Below, in pieces: positions 26,262-35,258 of a DNA stretch of 64,000 nt. Each line of letters starts with the position of its first letter. Position 1 is the first letter of the stretch. Source of the stretch: Acidobacteriota bacterium (GTDB lineage: Bacteria > Acidobacteriota > Blastocatellia > Pyrinomonadales > Pyrinomonadaceae). Below the pieces are notes generated by a model, which had not been told where the DNA came from, did not search any database, and saw nothing but the letters and a program-made list of their open reading frames with translations. A program made the translations under genes and the position numbers. The stretch covers positions 1 to 64,000 of the forward strand of contig JAHBSG010000020.1 in assembly GCA_019639235.1 (NCBI GenBank). Reading direction: 5' to 3'.

Positions 26262-27311
26262 CTAGGTGATCGAGTAGTCCGGTATCGTGGCCTTGTCACC
26301 GAGCACGGTACCGTCGGTGATCGAACTGCTTCTGCCGATGAACGAACTTCGCCCGACGACCGAGCCGTGAACTGCAGCACCGGCGGCGATCCGCGAGTGT
26401 GCCCAGATCACCGAGTTCTCGACAACGGCTTTCTCTTCGAGCATCACCCCTGGGCCGAGGACCGAATTTCGCACGGTAGCATTCGGCTTTATCACGCAGC
26501 CCTCGCCGATGAGCGAAACACCATCGACCGATGCGGCGGTCGCGATCTCGCTTTGCGAATCGGCCTTAGGAAGGCTGAGTCCGACCTTTCCGGCAATAAA
26601 GTCCATATGTGCCTGCAGATAGCTCGATGGATTGCCGATGTCTCGCCAATAGCCGTTTCGGAGCAAGAATGATCGGAAATTCAGGCCTTTCTCGAGCATT
26701 GTCGGGAAGATATTAAACTCAAAAGAAGAGTGCTCGCCGTGCGGGATAAGATCAAGCACGGACCGTTCGAGTATGTAGATCCCGGCGTTGATGTTCCGCG
26801 AACGGAGATTCGGGACGTCCTCGGCCTTCGGCTTTTCGAGGAAGCGTTCTACGCGGCCATCGCTGTCAGTTTCAACCAGCCCATAGCGCGTCGGGTCTTC
26901 GACCTCGACCAGGACGATCGTAGCGTCCGCCTTGGCCGAGCGATGCTGCTCGAGTACCTTCGCAAGATCGATATCCGTAAGTATGTCACCATTTAGGACG
27001 ACGAAGGTCTGCGAGGTCTCGTCCGCCGCATAACGAAACGCACCGCTTGTACCGAGCGGATTCGGCTCCGTCACAAAGCTGACCTTTGAGCGATACTGAG
27101 AACCGTCGCCGATCGCATCCTCGATCTTGTTCGGCTGATAGCTGAGCGAAAGGACGGCCTTTCCGACGCCGGCCGCCGCAAGCATTTCGAGCTGAAACGC
27201 GATGAACGGCCGGTTCATCATCGGCACGATCGGCTTTGGCGTAAAAACGGTAAGCGGCCGCAGACGCGTGCCCTTTCCGCCGGCAAGTATGACTGCACTT
27301 ACATCACTCAT
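26262..27311 (-). CDS. NDP-sugar nucleotidyltransferase (mannose-1-P guanylyltransferase-like)
   Basis: This 349-residue enzyme has an N-terminal nucleotidyltransferase domain (ILAGGKGTRLRPLT near 8-21, TPKPIVPMMNRP, NGDILTDID) and a C-terminal left-handed beta-helix with hexapeptide repeats (GEGCVIKPNATV, GRSSFIGRSSS). The layout fits the GDP-mannose or glucose-1-phosphate nucleotidyltransferase group that supplies activated sugars for glycan synthesis. The exact nucleotide and sugar cannot be assigned. The ATG at 27311 aligns with the family start. It lies upstream of mutM. Confidence 0.9.
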   Translation of the reverse strand: MSDVSAVILAGGKGTRLRPLTVFTPKPIVPMMNRPFIAFQLEMLAAAGVGKAVLSLSYQPNKIEDAIGDGSQYRSKVSFVTEPNPLGTSGAFRYAADETSQTFVVLNGDILTDIDLAKVLEQHRSAKADATIVLVEVEDPTRYGLVETDSDGRVERFLEKPKAEDVPNLRSRNINAGIYILERSVLDLIPHGEHSSFEFNIFPTMLEKGLNFRSFLLRNGYWRDIGNPSSYLQAHMDFIAGKVGLSLPKADSQSEIATAASVDGVSLIGEGCVIKPNATVRNSVLGPGVMLEEKAVVENSVIWAHSRIAAGAAVHGSVVGRSSFIGRSSSITDGTVLGDKATIPDYSIT

Positions 27312-27422
27312 GATAGACACCGACAAGCGAAACGTTAGCCTAAATCCTAAACACGCAAAAATCAAAAGCTTCCGAAAAGCCTTCGGGGCGGTTTAACAAT
27401 TACAAAAAATGTCAAAAAATGA

Positions 27423-27451
27423 TTGACACAAATTTGCACAGTCTGTAAAGT
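27423..27451 (+). promoter_or_regulatory. predicted promoter for TPR protein gene
   Basis: TTGACA (27423-27428), a 17-bp spacer and TAAAGT (27446-27451). The leader of about 100 bases before the ATG at 27557 includes a weak CGGG/CCCG hairpin followed by TTTTT at 27492-27511. Confidence 0.6.
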
Positions 27452-27556
27452 GCTATATGAAGGCGAGCCTTCTCCTGCCCACCTGGCAATGCGGGCACGA
27501 CTCCCGTTTTTCTCACCATTCGGGATACGAACGAAATTCACTTCTCAGGCAAAATA

Positions 27557-29629
27557 ATGGCTTTCGATAAGAAACTCGCAATGCGAAATGCGGAAAAGTA
27601 TCTCTCACAGGGCAAACTCCGCGCGGCAATTGGTGAATATCGAAGAGTTACGTCGCACGACCCGGCGGACGTCGTAACTCTTAACATGCTTGGAGATCTT
27701 TATGTAAAGGACAACGACAAGGACTCCGCTCTTAAGTGCTTCCGAAACGTTGCCGACCATTACAGCGGCCAAGGATTTGCTGCAAAGGCGATAGCGGTTT
27801 ACAACAAAATGAGCCGGATCGCGCCGCTGACACCCGACATGTCGGCGCAGTTGGCCGAGCTTTACCGGCAAAAGGGTTCCGTAGTTGAGGCCAAGTCGCA
27901 TTACGTGACCCTTGCTGAGGATTACGAAAAGAATGGGCGCAAGGTCGAGGCCCTTGCGATCTGGAAGCAGATCGCGTCTTTAGACGCCAAGAATACTGAC
28001 GTCCTGGAACACATTGGTGAGACCTATCTTGGTGAAGGTGATGCTGCGGAAGCAGTTGCGGCCTTTGTCGAGGTCGGTGAGCGGCATAAGCGAGCCGGCA
28101 GGGCGGATGAAGCTGAGAACGCCTTCAGGCGAGCCATTGCAGCGGACCGATTTTCGGCCGTAGCTCTGCGGGCAATGGTTGGTTTCAAGAATGAGCAGGG
28201 CTGCGGTGCGGAAGCCCGCGAGATGGTCGCTGGCATCTACAGCGAAAAGCCCGGCGATCCCGAGATCGGCAAGATACTATTTGAATGCGAATTGGCCCAT
28301 GGTAGCGCTGACGAAGCAGAAGCAACTCTTAATCAAATAGTTGCGGCGGAGCCTTTCAGCTACCCGCTCTTGCTCGAACTTTCGACACATTACTTTGAGA
28401 ACGAGGAAGATCAAGCGGCGATCAGGACGCTTGTTGCAGCATCGGAGCATCTTTTCAGCGATTCGAGGGTCGACGAACTCGCCTACCATGTCGAGCGCCT
28501 TCGTGAGCGTGTCCCGATGAACCTTGACCTTCTGCGCCTCGATGTCTCGGTAGCATCATGGCAAAAGGACGAAAAGCGTTATACGGAACTGCTCAAACTG
28601 CTTGCCTCGGCAGCTCGAGAGGCGGAAGCGGTCGAAGACGAGCGGTCGGCGCTGATGCAGTTGACGATGCTTTGCCCGAATGAGGTTTATCTCGCACAGC
28701 GGCTTGCGGAGATCAACGAGCTACACGGATTTGAGGATTCGAATACATTTTCGAATTCGTTCGACGCACGATTTTTCGGCATGCCGGCCGAGACCTCGAA
28801 TGGTTCGCAGCCCGCCGCCGAAACTGCTCAGGCCTCGTTCGGTTTTGAAACCAATGGATCTGCGACCGAACCTGCTGCGACGCAAATACCCACCGAAGCT
28901 CAGACGAACGGAGCCAGCTACACCAATGGCGAACTCACCGGCGAAGCTCTGGATCGATTGCCTCGCGAGATCGACAGCATCAAATTTTATCTGGACAGTG
29001 GTTACAACGACCTTGCGTTGAGCGCCGCTGAAGACTTGAGAAAAGAATTTGGGCCAAGGCCCGAGGTCGAAGAACTGCTTGAGACGATCAAGCGGTCAGG
29101 TTTGGCCGGAGTGAAAGCACCGGCAGGATCGGCCGTTGAAGACTCGCCAACGGCAGAGTCGTCCGAATCATCGTTTCTCGGTTCTGAGATGGATGACCTT
29201 TTCACCGATCTTGGGCTCGACCCGATCGACCAGGACAGCTCAGCCGATTTTGAAACTCACTACAACACGGCGATCGCCTATCAGGAAATGGGCCTTGCCG
29301 AAGATGCGATCCGCGAGTTTCAGGACGCCGCCGGCTTGGTCGGGCCGAATGACGGGACCCGGCGCTTCTATTCGTGTGCGAATATGCTGGGGCATTGCTT
29401 TATGAGCATCGGCAAGCCGCACCTGGCGCGCACGTGGTATGAGCGGGCGCTTGAGGTTAAAGGGCTCTCGCCGGAGGAGCAGCAAGGGCTTTGGTACGAA
29501 TACGCACACTCCTGCGAAAGCGATGGCGATACGCGAACTGCGGCCGCGTTCTTCGAAAAAGTCTATATCGAGAATGTCGGTTTTCGCGACGTCTCGCAGC
29601 GGCTTGAGCGGATGTCCGTCGCTGCCTGA
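27557..29629 (+). CDS. large TPR-repeat cytoplasmic protein
   Basis: This 690-residue protein has no signal peptide. Tetratricopeptide-like helix pairs fill residues about 1-390 (for example VVTLNMLGDLYVKDNDKDSA and VLEHIGETYLGEGDAAEA). An Ala/Thr/Gln/Asn-rich flexible linker follows at about 415-455. A further helical segment and an acidic stretch ending MDDLFTDLGLDPID come next. Last is a TPR block (HYNTAIAYQEMGLAEDAI, ARTWYERALEVKG). It is likely a scaffold. The N-terminal MAFDKKLAMRNAEKYLSQGK is characteristic of TPR proteins in acidobacteria and myxobacteria, but no partner can be named. Confidence 0.85.
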   Translation: MAFDKKLAMRNAEKYLSQGKLRAAIGEYRRVTSHDPADVVTLNMLGDLYVKDNDKDSALKCFRNVADHYSGQGFAAKAIAVYNKMSRIAPLTPDMSAQLAELYRQKGSVVEAKSHYVTLAEDYEKNGRKVEALAIWKQIASLDAKNTDVLEHIGETYLGEGDAAEAVAAFVEVGERHKRAGRADEAENAFRRAIAADRFSAVALRAMVGFKNEQGCGAEAREMVAGIYSEKPGDPEIGKILFECELAHGSADEAEATLNQIVAAEPFSYPLLLELSTHYFENEEDQAAIRTLVAASEHLFSDSRVDELAYHVERLRERVPMNLDLLRLDVSVASWQKDEKRYTELLKLLASAAREAEAVEDERSALMQLTMLCPNEVYLAQRLAEINELHGFEDSNTFSNSFDARFFGMPAETSNGSQPAAETAQASFGFETNGSATEPAATQIPTEAQTNGASYTNGELTGEALDRLPREIDSIKFYLDSGYNDLALSAAEDLRKEFGPRPEVEELLETIKRSGLAGVKAPAGSAVEDSPTAESSESSFLGSEMDDLFTDLGLDPIDQDSSADFETHYNTAIAYQEMGLAEDAIREFQDAAGLVGPNDGTRRFYSCANMLGHCFMSIGKPHLARTWYERALEVKGLSPEEQQGLWYEYAHSCESDGDTRTAAAFFEKVYIENVGFRDVSQRLERMSVAA

Positions 29630-29671
29630 TTCGGTTGTTTGTCACGTTTCCCGGGGTTATACTTTGACGGT

Positions 29672-29968
29672 ATGGTCGAGAGACTGACCGTCATTTTTTT
29701 TATCACACTATGCCTCTTGCTCGGGGTGTATCTCATTCTTGCGCCATGGGACACGATGTTCGGGCTGTGGAGTGAGAATTATCTCCTCGTGTATCTGTCA
29801 GACGTGACCGGCTATCCTGTGCTTCAGCGAACCGTCGCGTCGAACTGGGTTCGCGGTGGAGTGACCGGCCTTGGCGTGTTGAATCTCTTCATCGCGTTTT
29901 GGGAGATCGTCCACTTTCGCCAGAGCGTCGCTTTGCTTCAGGGCAAGCCGCCCAAACCGGAAAACTAG
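29672..29968 (+). CDS. small inner-membrane protein
   Basis: This 98-residue protein has two clear membrane segments: VIFFITLCLLLGVYLILAP near the N terminus and a C-terminal GVTGLGVLNLFIAFWEIV. The intervening loop is WSENYLLVYLSDVTGYPV. No family is recognised. The ATG at 29672 is preferred because the longer frame lacks sequence character. It ends two bases before thiE and may be in the same operon. Confidence 0.7.
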   Translation: MVERLTVIFFITLCLLLGVYLILAPWDTMFGLWSENYLLVYLSDVTGYPVLQRTVASNWVRGGVTGLGVLNLFIAFWEIVHFRQSVALLQGKPPKPEN

Positions 29969-29970
29969 AT

Positions 29971-30591
29971 ATGCTTTCCGGGCCGATAATTTACCCGATA
30001 ACAGAAGGGCTTGCGGAGGCCTCGAACTTTGACGAGCAGCTTGCCCGGATACGAGCGAATGCGGTTGCCGCTGCGGAGTCCGGCGTTGGGCTTTTTCAGA
30101 TACGCGAGAAGCGGCTTTCTGCGAGGTCGCTTTTTGAACTGACTAGTTCGGTCGTTTCGGCAACGAAGGGAAGCGGGCTTCGGATTCTCGTCAATGGTAG
30201 GCCCGATATCGCAATCGGCGCCGGAGCGGCCGGCGTGCATTTGCCGGCAAACGGACTTCCTGCGGACGTGGTCCGAACGGCATTCGGCCCTGAAATCCTG
30301 ATCGGCGTTTCTTGCCACGACGATGACGAACTCTTGGCGGCACAGAACGGCGGGGCGAACTTTGCTACGTACAGTCCGGTCTTCGCGTCGCCGGGAAAAG
30401 GCGAACCGACCGGGATCGAGAAGCTCCGAGCAGTCGTTGAGAAATTCGAAGGTTTCCCGGTGATCGCTCTCGGCGGAATATCGTTGGATAACATCGCCGC
30501 AGTGCTGGCGACAGGAGCCGCGGGAGTTGCCGCGATACGTTCTTTGAACACGCCGGAAAGGATAAGGGAATTTGCGGCTCGGGCGAAGTGA
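29971..30591 (+). CDS. thiE: thiamine phosphate synthase
   Basis: This 206-residue TIM-barrel enzyme joins HMP pyrophosphate with thiazole phosphate. Seen are GLFQIREK near residue 43, NGRPDIAIGAGAAGVHLPA, GVSCHDDDE and SPVFASPGKGEPTG, which corresponds to the phosphate-binding loop. The C-terminal GGISLDNIAAVLATGAAGVA completes the barrel. The ATG at 29971 immediately follows the small membrane gene. thiD follows 7 bp downstream, so the two form a thiamine-salvage pair. Confidence 0.92.
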   Translation: MLSGPIIYPITEGLAEASNFDEQLARIRANAVAAAESGVGLFQIREKRLSARSLFELTSSVVSATKGSGLRILVNGRPDIAIGAGAAGVHLPANGLPADVVRTAFGPEILIGVSCHDDDELLAAQNGGANFATYSPVFASPGKGEPTGIEKLRAVVEKFEGFPVIALGGISLDNIAAVLATGAAGVAAIRSLNTPERIREFAARAK

Positions 30592-30598
30592 CAATTCA

Positions 30599-31402
30599 AT
30601 GAAAGAACTTCAGAAAGTCTGTTTGAGCATCGCCGGGCTTGACCCATCAGGCGGGGCGGGAATTCTCGCCGATGTCCGGGCATTTGCCGCGTTCGGATGC
30701 TTTCCGGCAGCGGCGGTGACCTCGCTCACATATCAGAACACCCAAGGCGTTTTCGGTTCGGAGAGTCAATCCGGTGAGGTGGTCGAGCGGCAGATAAGGC
30801 CGATACTGGACGATTATTCGCTTGGTGCGGTCAAGACGGGAATGCTTCCTTCGGCCGAGGTAATAGAAGCGGTTGCGAGGGTTCTTGGAACGATTCCGGA
30901 CGTCCCGTTGGTGGTCGATCCGGTGGTTCGTTCGACCTCCGGATTTGACCTGATCGATGATGCCGCACTTCGATCGCTGACGCGGAGCCTCTTCCCGATG
31001 GCGGCGGTCGTAACACCGAACCTTGCCGAGGCGGAGCGGATCGCGGGAATTGCGATCGAAGCCGATGACGACCTCGATCGAGCCGCCGAGGTGATGCAAG
31101 AACTTGGTGCCCGCTGTGTGCTGATAAAAGGCGGCCACCGCATTCCGGGCTCCGATCCGGCAAAGGCGGTCGATCATCTGTTCATCAACGGCGTCCGGCA
31201 CGAGATCATGGGCGAGTATATTGAAACGACCTCGACCCACGGCACGGGGTGCATACTTTCATCGGCAATTGCGGCCAATCTGGCGCTTGGGAAAGAGTTG
31301 ATTGAGGCGGTCACAGTCGCGAAGGCTTTTGTGAATGAGGCTATCCGGACCGCTCCGGGCCTTGGGAAGGGAAACGGGCCGATAAATATACGGGCTATTT
31401 AG
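30599..31402 (+). CDS. thiD: hydroxymethylpyrimidine (phosphate) kinase
   Basis: This 267-residue ribokinase-fold enzyme phosphorylates HMP and HMP-P to supply ThiE. Motifs are AGLDPSGGAGILADVRAF near the N terminus, KTGMLPSAEVIEAV, DPVVRSTSG, VTPNLAEAERIAG and the anion hole/catalytic loop STHGTGCILSSAIA. Length is normal. Its stop codon overlaps the end of the convergent beta-barrel gene by 8 bases. It is co-transcribed with thiE. Confidence 0.95.
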   Translation: MKELQKVCLSIAGLDPSGGAGILADVRAFAAFGCFPAAAVTSLTYQNTQGVFGSESQSGEVVERQIRPILDDYSLGAVKTGMLPSAEVIEAVARVLGTIPDVPLVVDPVVRSTSGFDLIDDAALRSLTRSLFPMAAVVTPNLAEAERIAGIAIEADDDLDRAAEVMQELGARCVLIKGGHRIPGSDPAKAVDHLFINGVRHEIMGEYIETTSTHGTGCILSSAIAANLALGKELIEAVTVAKAFVNEAIRTAPGLGKGNGPINIRAI

Positions 31403-32261
31403 CGATCGGGATGAACGCGGGCGATTCGTAGGTGACGCCAAAGGTGACGCCCGTTCGCGGGCTAAAGCGAGTGAGGCCGAAAATAGCGGCGGTATCGAAC
31501 CTGAGGCCCGAAGCGCGGATTTGCGTGCCGACGCGAAATTCACCTACGCTCTCGGTGCCCAAAGGCGCGTTGCCGCTGCGGGTATTCTCGCGGCCATTGA
31601 TCTCGGCGACGAGGTTTATCCGGTCATTGACCCGCACAATTCCCGCCACACCGTAAAGAAAGACATCGTTCTGTGTGAATGTGTTGAGCGGGGCATTCAT
31701 AATGCCCAGCCCGACATTACCGTAGAGGTTAACAAGCGGATCGCGGCCGGCCCGCTTGCCAAACTTCTTCTGCGCGATGATCTTCGAAAATATGTTGATC
31801 TGGTTGGTGCCGATGCCGCGCGCCTGGTCGGTATTTGGCATCTGAAAGCCGAACTTCGTCCCGATCGCGGGGAGGTACTTGGTCTCGTTGAGCAGCTTGA
31901 TCTTGGCCGAGATGGTGAAATCGCTGAAGTCGTTCGTGGAGTTGCCGGTAACGTTGAGCGGGATCGGCGATGGATTCGATGCCGAGTTGATCGCCAGGTA
32001 GTTCTGGATAGTGCCCTCGATCTGGATCTCAACGTTCGGGGCAAGGCCTTGCCGTATGCGGATGTCGCCGACGCGGGTGAGGTCGCCCTTGAGGCCCGAC
32101 AGCGGGAACTTCGCGTTCTGAATGAAATCGACGCCGACGCCGATCTCGAGAGCTCCGGCGGGAGTGATGTCGATGTCGTCTGTGATCAGCGGACGCTGTT
32201 GGGCGTTGGCCGCCGAAACGCCAAAAATGATCATCAGTGCTGCAAGGACACACTTTCGCAC
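31395..32261 (-). CDS. predicted outer-membrane beta-barrel protein
   Basis: This 288-residue protein has a signal peptide (VLAALMIIFGVSAANAQ). The mature part alternates hydrophobic and polar residues in strand-length runs, such as ALEIGVGVDFIQNAKF, VEIQIEGTIQNYLA, FLYGVAGIVRVNDRINLVAE and DTAAIFGLTRFSPRTG. The last residues form a final strand (GVTFGVTYESPAF). The overall look is that of transporter-like outer-membrane barrels near the Phenol_MetA_deg group, but substrate and family are not certain. It is divergently oriented to the Cld-like gene, with a 60-bp gap. Confidence 0.7.
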   Translation of the reverse strand: MRKCVLAALMIIFGVSAANAQQRPLITDDIDITPAGALEIGVGVDFIQNAKFPLSGLKGDLTRVGDIRIRQGLAPNVEIQIEGTIQNYLAINSASNPSPIPLNVTGNSTNDFSDFTISAKIKLLNETKYLPAIGTKFGFQMPNTDQARGIGTNQINIFSKIIAQKKFGKRAGRDPLVNLYGNVGLGIMNAPLNTFTQNDVFLYGVAGIVRVNDRINLVAEINGRENTRSGNAPLGTESVGEFRVGTQIRASGLRFDTAAIFGLTRFSPRTGVTFGVTYESPAFIPIAK

Positions 32262-32321
32262 AGGGCAATTCTGGCACTAAATCAACGAGATGTAAATCCC
32301 GGTGGCTGCACGCTTTGGACA

Positions 32322-33137
32322 ATGCCCGGCAAACTTGGCAAAATTGTCGAAGTCCGGGAGGGAAAAGCGAAAGTGCCGATAGAATTGGTCAACAAACAGC
32401 GTGACGCGGCCGAACAAAGCGGGCTTCGGCTTGTTGACGACCCTGTCGAAACGCGGGCCTCGGCACAGGTAGAAAAGCAGTTCGTCAGCTTTCTTTTCCT
32501 GAAGGCCGATGCGGAGTGGAGGAAGCTTGACGGCGGGCGAAAAAATGAGCTTTCGCAGGAGTTCATCTCTGTATTTGAAGATTTCAGAGACGATTTTCTC
32601 GTTTTTCCGTATTCCTTGGTCGGCTTCGATTCAAAAGCGGATCTGATGTTCTGGCGGATCGGCCGCTCCATGGACCGGCTTCAGGATATGACCGCACGGA
32701 TGAACCGCACGGGGCTCGGGAGCCATCTGATAACCGCTGCTGCGTATTTGGGCGTAACAAAAAAGCGAGTCTTTGTCAGCGAAAGCACCGAGGACCGGTT
32801 TCATGTGAATGCCGGCGAGAAGGCATACCATTTCTTTTACCCCTGCGCGAAGGGCCGGGAATGGTATGAAAAGCCGGCCGAGGAACGCGAGGCAATGATA
32901 GAAGACGGGATGATGGTCGGCCGCCGTTTCCCGAACATTAAGATACACATGACGCACGGCCTCGGGTTTGGCGAGTACGAGTATCTGTTCTCGTTTGAAA
33001 CCGATGAGCCGAAGGACTTCGTCGCATTGGCCGAGGAACTTCGCTCGGCCGGAGAGGTCGAACGCAACCTCGGCGGTTCACATATATTCACATGCCGGAA
33101 GCGACCGCTTGCCGAGTGCATTGAGGCTCTTGGCTGA
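32322..33137 (+). CDS. chlorite dismutase-family protein lacking the proximal heme histidine
   Basis: This 271-residue protein has the chlorite dismutase/HemQ fold. Family marks are FVSFLFLKADAEWRKLD, a FFYPCAKGREWYEKP stretch and a C-terminal THGLGFGEYEYLFSFETD strand. The usual proximal heme ligand lies in an E-x-H-xxx-G motif. Here the run is MIEDGMMVGRRFP, so the aligned position (about 196) is Gly. The protein may not bind heme in the normal way or may have another role. HemQ makes coproheme into heme, and this variant could not do so by that route. acyP follows 8 bp downstream. Confidence 0.85.
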   Translation: MPGKLGKIVEVREGKAKVPIELVNKQRDAAEQSGLRLVDDPVETRASAQVEKQFVSFLFLKADAEWRKLDGGRKNELSQEFISVFEDFRDDFLVFPYSLVGFDSKADLMFWRIGRSMDRLQDMTARMNRTGLGSHLITAAAYLGVTKKRVFVSESTEDRFHVNAGEKAYHFFYPCAKGREWYEKPAEEREAMIEDGMMVGRRFPNIKIHMTHGLGFGEYEYLFSFETDEPKDFVALAEELRSAGEVERNLGGSHIFTCRKRPLAECIEALG

Positions 33138-33145
33138 TCCGCAAA

Positions 33146-33424
33146 ATGGAGATGATCGCACGGAAGTTTTTGATCAGCGGTATCGTTCAGGGCGTCGGCT
33201 ATCGCTATTTTGCACAGCGGTCGGCAGCGAAGCATCAGGTCAAGGGCTATGTCCGCAACCTTGAGGACGGCCGCGTGGAGGCGTTTGCCCAAGGGCCGGA
33301 CAAGGCGGTCGAGGGCTTCAAACACGACCTTGCGGCCGGCCCGGCATATTCGCGGGTAACCGAGGTCGAAGAACTCGTAGAAGAGACTGAAGATATATTT
33401 TCGACGTTTAGAATAGAAAGATAA
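33146..33424 (+). CDS. acyP: acylphosphatase
   Basis: This 92-residue acylphosphatase hydrolyses carboxyl phosphates such as acetyl phosphate. The catalytic loop is SGIVQGVGYRYFAQ (Arg near residue 20) and the Asn lies in GYVRNLEDGRVEAFAQG. The family's VxxxxxQGxGYRxF pattern is complete. It sits between the Cld-like gene and apt on the same strand. The spacings are 8 and 14 bp, so the three are probably one operon. Confidence 0.95.
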   Translation: MEMIARKFLISGIVQGVGYRYFAQRSAAKHQVKGYVRNLEDGRVEAFAQGPDKAVEGFKHDLAAGPAYSRVTEVEELVEETEDIFSTFRIER

Positions 33425-33438
33425 GTTAGTTGCACTTT

Positions 33439-33960
33439 ATGGATAACCTAAAGAAATTGATTCGCGAGGTGCCCGATTTTCCGAAACCGGGCATCAATTT
33501 TTATGACATCACGACGCTGCTCCAGAACGCCGGCGGGCTTGAGCAGGCGATAGACGCAATGGTCGAGCAATGCCGCGGGCTGGACATCGATACCGTGATC
33601 GGCATCGAATCTCGCGGGTTCATTTTCGCGACGCCGATCGCCTACCAGATAGGCGCGGGTTTCGTTCCGGTCCGCAAACCGAAGAAGCTGCCGGCGGATA
33701 CTGTTTCGGTCTCCTATGACCTTGAGTACGGGCAAGACACACTCGAAATGCACCGAGATGCAGTTGGCGAAGGCCACCGGGTTCTGATCGTCGATGACCT
33801 GCTCGCCACCGGCGGAACGGCAAAGGCCGTCGTGGACCTGGTCGAGGGAATGGGCGGCATCGTCGCCGGGCTTCATTTCGCCGTCGAACTCGACTTCCTT
33901 GGCGGCCGATCCAAATTTAATGGATATGACGTCAAGGCTCTGATAAACTACGACAGCTAG
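33439..33960 (+). CDS. apt: adenine phosphoribosyltransferase
   Basis: This 173-residue type I phosphoribosyltransferase salvages adenine to AMP using PRPP. It has [18 protein letters not shown] at the N terminus, [20 protein letters not shown] and the PRPP loop [14 protein letters not shown] near residue 118. Length and order are normal. The ATG at 33439 is used rather than an upstream TTG. It is the last gene of the Cld-like/acyP/apt run. Confidence 0.96.
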   Translation: MDNLKKLIREVPDFPKPGINFYDITTLLQNAGGLEQAIDAMVEQCRGLDIDTVIGIESRGFIFATPIAYQIGAGFVPVRKPKKLPADTVSVSYDLEYGQDTLEMHRDAVGEGHRVLIVDDLLATGGTAKAVVDLVEGMGGIVAGLHFAVELDFLGGRSKFNGYDVKALINYDS

Positions 33961-34071
33961 AGTGAAGGCGGTGCACCGGACCCAAGGCTCGGTGCCAGCG
34001 CAATTTGCGTTGCGGTGCCTCGCTACATCGTTTCAAATGTCCAGCCTTCGTCGCCCTGACGGGGGCTTCGT

Positions 34072-34148
34072 GGTCCCGTAGCTCAGTTGGATAGAGCGTC
34101 CGCCTCCTAAGCGGAAGGCCGCTGGTTCGAATCCAGCCGGGACCACCA
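34072..34148 (+). tRNA. tRNA-Arg (anticodon CCT)
   Basis: Acceptor GGTCCCG pairs with CGGGACC. The anticodon stem TCCGC/GCGGA encloses CTCCTAA, giving CCT. The T loop has GTTCGAATC and CCA is encoded at 34146-34148. All arms are intact. The 110-bp spacer after apt holds a GCACCG/CGGTGC inverted repeat but no gene. Confidence 0.95.
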
Positions 34149-34229
34149 TATTTGATCCAGCCTTGGTAGAAGGCAAGGGCGAACAAGCTTTAACCTCATT
34201 CTTAACATTTTAATTGCCGGTTGGTGAAA

Positions 34230-35002
34230 ATGAAGTACTTTTTCCTCGCATTCCTTTGTTTCTTGATAGTGCCGATGACGGTGGGAACGGCGGTTGCCCA
34301 GAAGCGGCCGGCCGCTGATCGAACTAGACCCAAAGCTCCGGCCGTTTATCCGCGGGTGATCAGCGTAGCCGATGGGTTTCAGGCGGAGCTAGGCGAACCG
34401 AGCCGGATCGAATTTCCGCGAAATGCGACGCGTGCCAAGAAATATCCGGTCGTTGTCTTTTTACCCGCAACCGGTGCTGAGGCGTCGATGTATCACGACC
34501 TCTATCAAGAGGTCTTTAGCGAGTTGCCGCCGTTCATTTCGATCATCACCCCTGAGCCTGCAACGGAGAAGGACTGGTCGTCGCAGGGGTTCGAGGCCGC
34601 GACCTATCGATATGAGAATCGGATCTTGGCCGATTCGGAGCGATTGAAAAGACAGGGCGTCGCCGACACCTCGCGGGTGATAGTTTTCGGCTTTTCGATG
34701 GGCGGCGATATCGGTTGGGCCCTTGTGCAGCGGTACCCGGAGTTTTTTTCGGGAGCTATTCGAGGCGGTACCCGCACCAGTTGGTCGGAGAAAGGTAGTA
34801 TCGCAAAGCTAAAAACAGCGAAAGGAAACTGTTTTTTGTGATGGGCACCGATGAAAGAGCGGACCGGCTTAATGGCCTTAATGCGACGCTCAGGGCTCTT
34901 CGCCAAAACGGCGTGGAGTTCAGATATGAGCGAACTCCCGGCGCTCACGTGCGGCCGACACCTGAGCTTTTTGCCGAAGGAATCAATTTTTTGCTTGAAT
35001 GA
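34230..35002 (+). pseudogene. secreted alpha/beta-hydrolase with single-base frameshift
   Basis: The reading frame from ATG 34230 encodes a signal peptide, PVVVFLPATGAEASMYHDL and the nucleophile elbow GFSMGGD. It stops at 34841 after an altered tail. In the -1 frame from about 34811 the protein continues as KLFFVMGTDERADRLNGL up to PGAHVRPTPELF, which supplies the likely catalytic His, ending at 35002. The switch falls on an A5 run at 34811-34815. One extra A would restore a protein of about 257 residues. The gene is broken, or the base was lost in sequencing. A -1 slip is less likely because no standard slippery heptamer is present. Confidence 0.78.
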
Positions 35003-35155
35003 TTCTGGCCAATCCGCTTTTTTGGAATCTCAGGGTGAATGTAACTTTTTAATTAATGAACGGATAACAACGGTCGTAGAGCACAGTGGCAAGCAAAAGG
35101 CGGTTCACTGGGGTTAGGAGAGCTTTACGCAATTTTAATAGAGATAGGGTGAATT

Positions 35156-35184
35156 GGCCGCGCCGGACCGGGCGCGGCCCTTTT
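35156..35184 (+). terminator. rho-independent terminator after the hydrolase
   Basis: GGCCGCGCC pairs perfectly with GGCGCGGCC across a short loop and is followed by CTTTT. It lies in the 256-bp spacer before nnr, which has no other visible gene. Confidence 0.75.
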
Positions 35185-35258
35185 GCGCTTTGTTAGGTCT
35201 CACGGCGGCGGACGGCTAAATCTCTTTCGGCACGGCGACCTGTGCTAAATTATCGTTG

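Noticed and set aside
27492..27511. terminator or attenuator in the leader of the TPR gene
   Set aside because: The stem is only 4-5 bp (CGGG/CCCG), too weak to call although a T run follows.
31521..32321. 267-codon N-terminal extension of the Cld-like frame
   Set aside because: This part is antisense to the beta-barrel gene. Family homology starts after the ATG at 32322.
33965..34071. RNA gene before tRNA-Arg
   Set aside because: There is an inverted repeat (GCACCG/CGGTGC) but no tRNA, 5S or other known RNA pattern, and no T run.
34806..34816. programmed -1 frameshift in the hydrolase
   Set aside because: CTA AAA ACA is not a standard X XXY YYZ slippery heptamer. A one-base loss in an A run is simpler. 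Kept only as an alternative.
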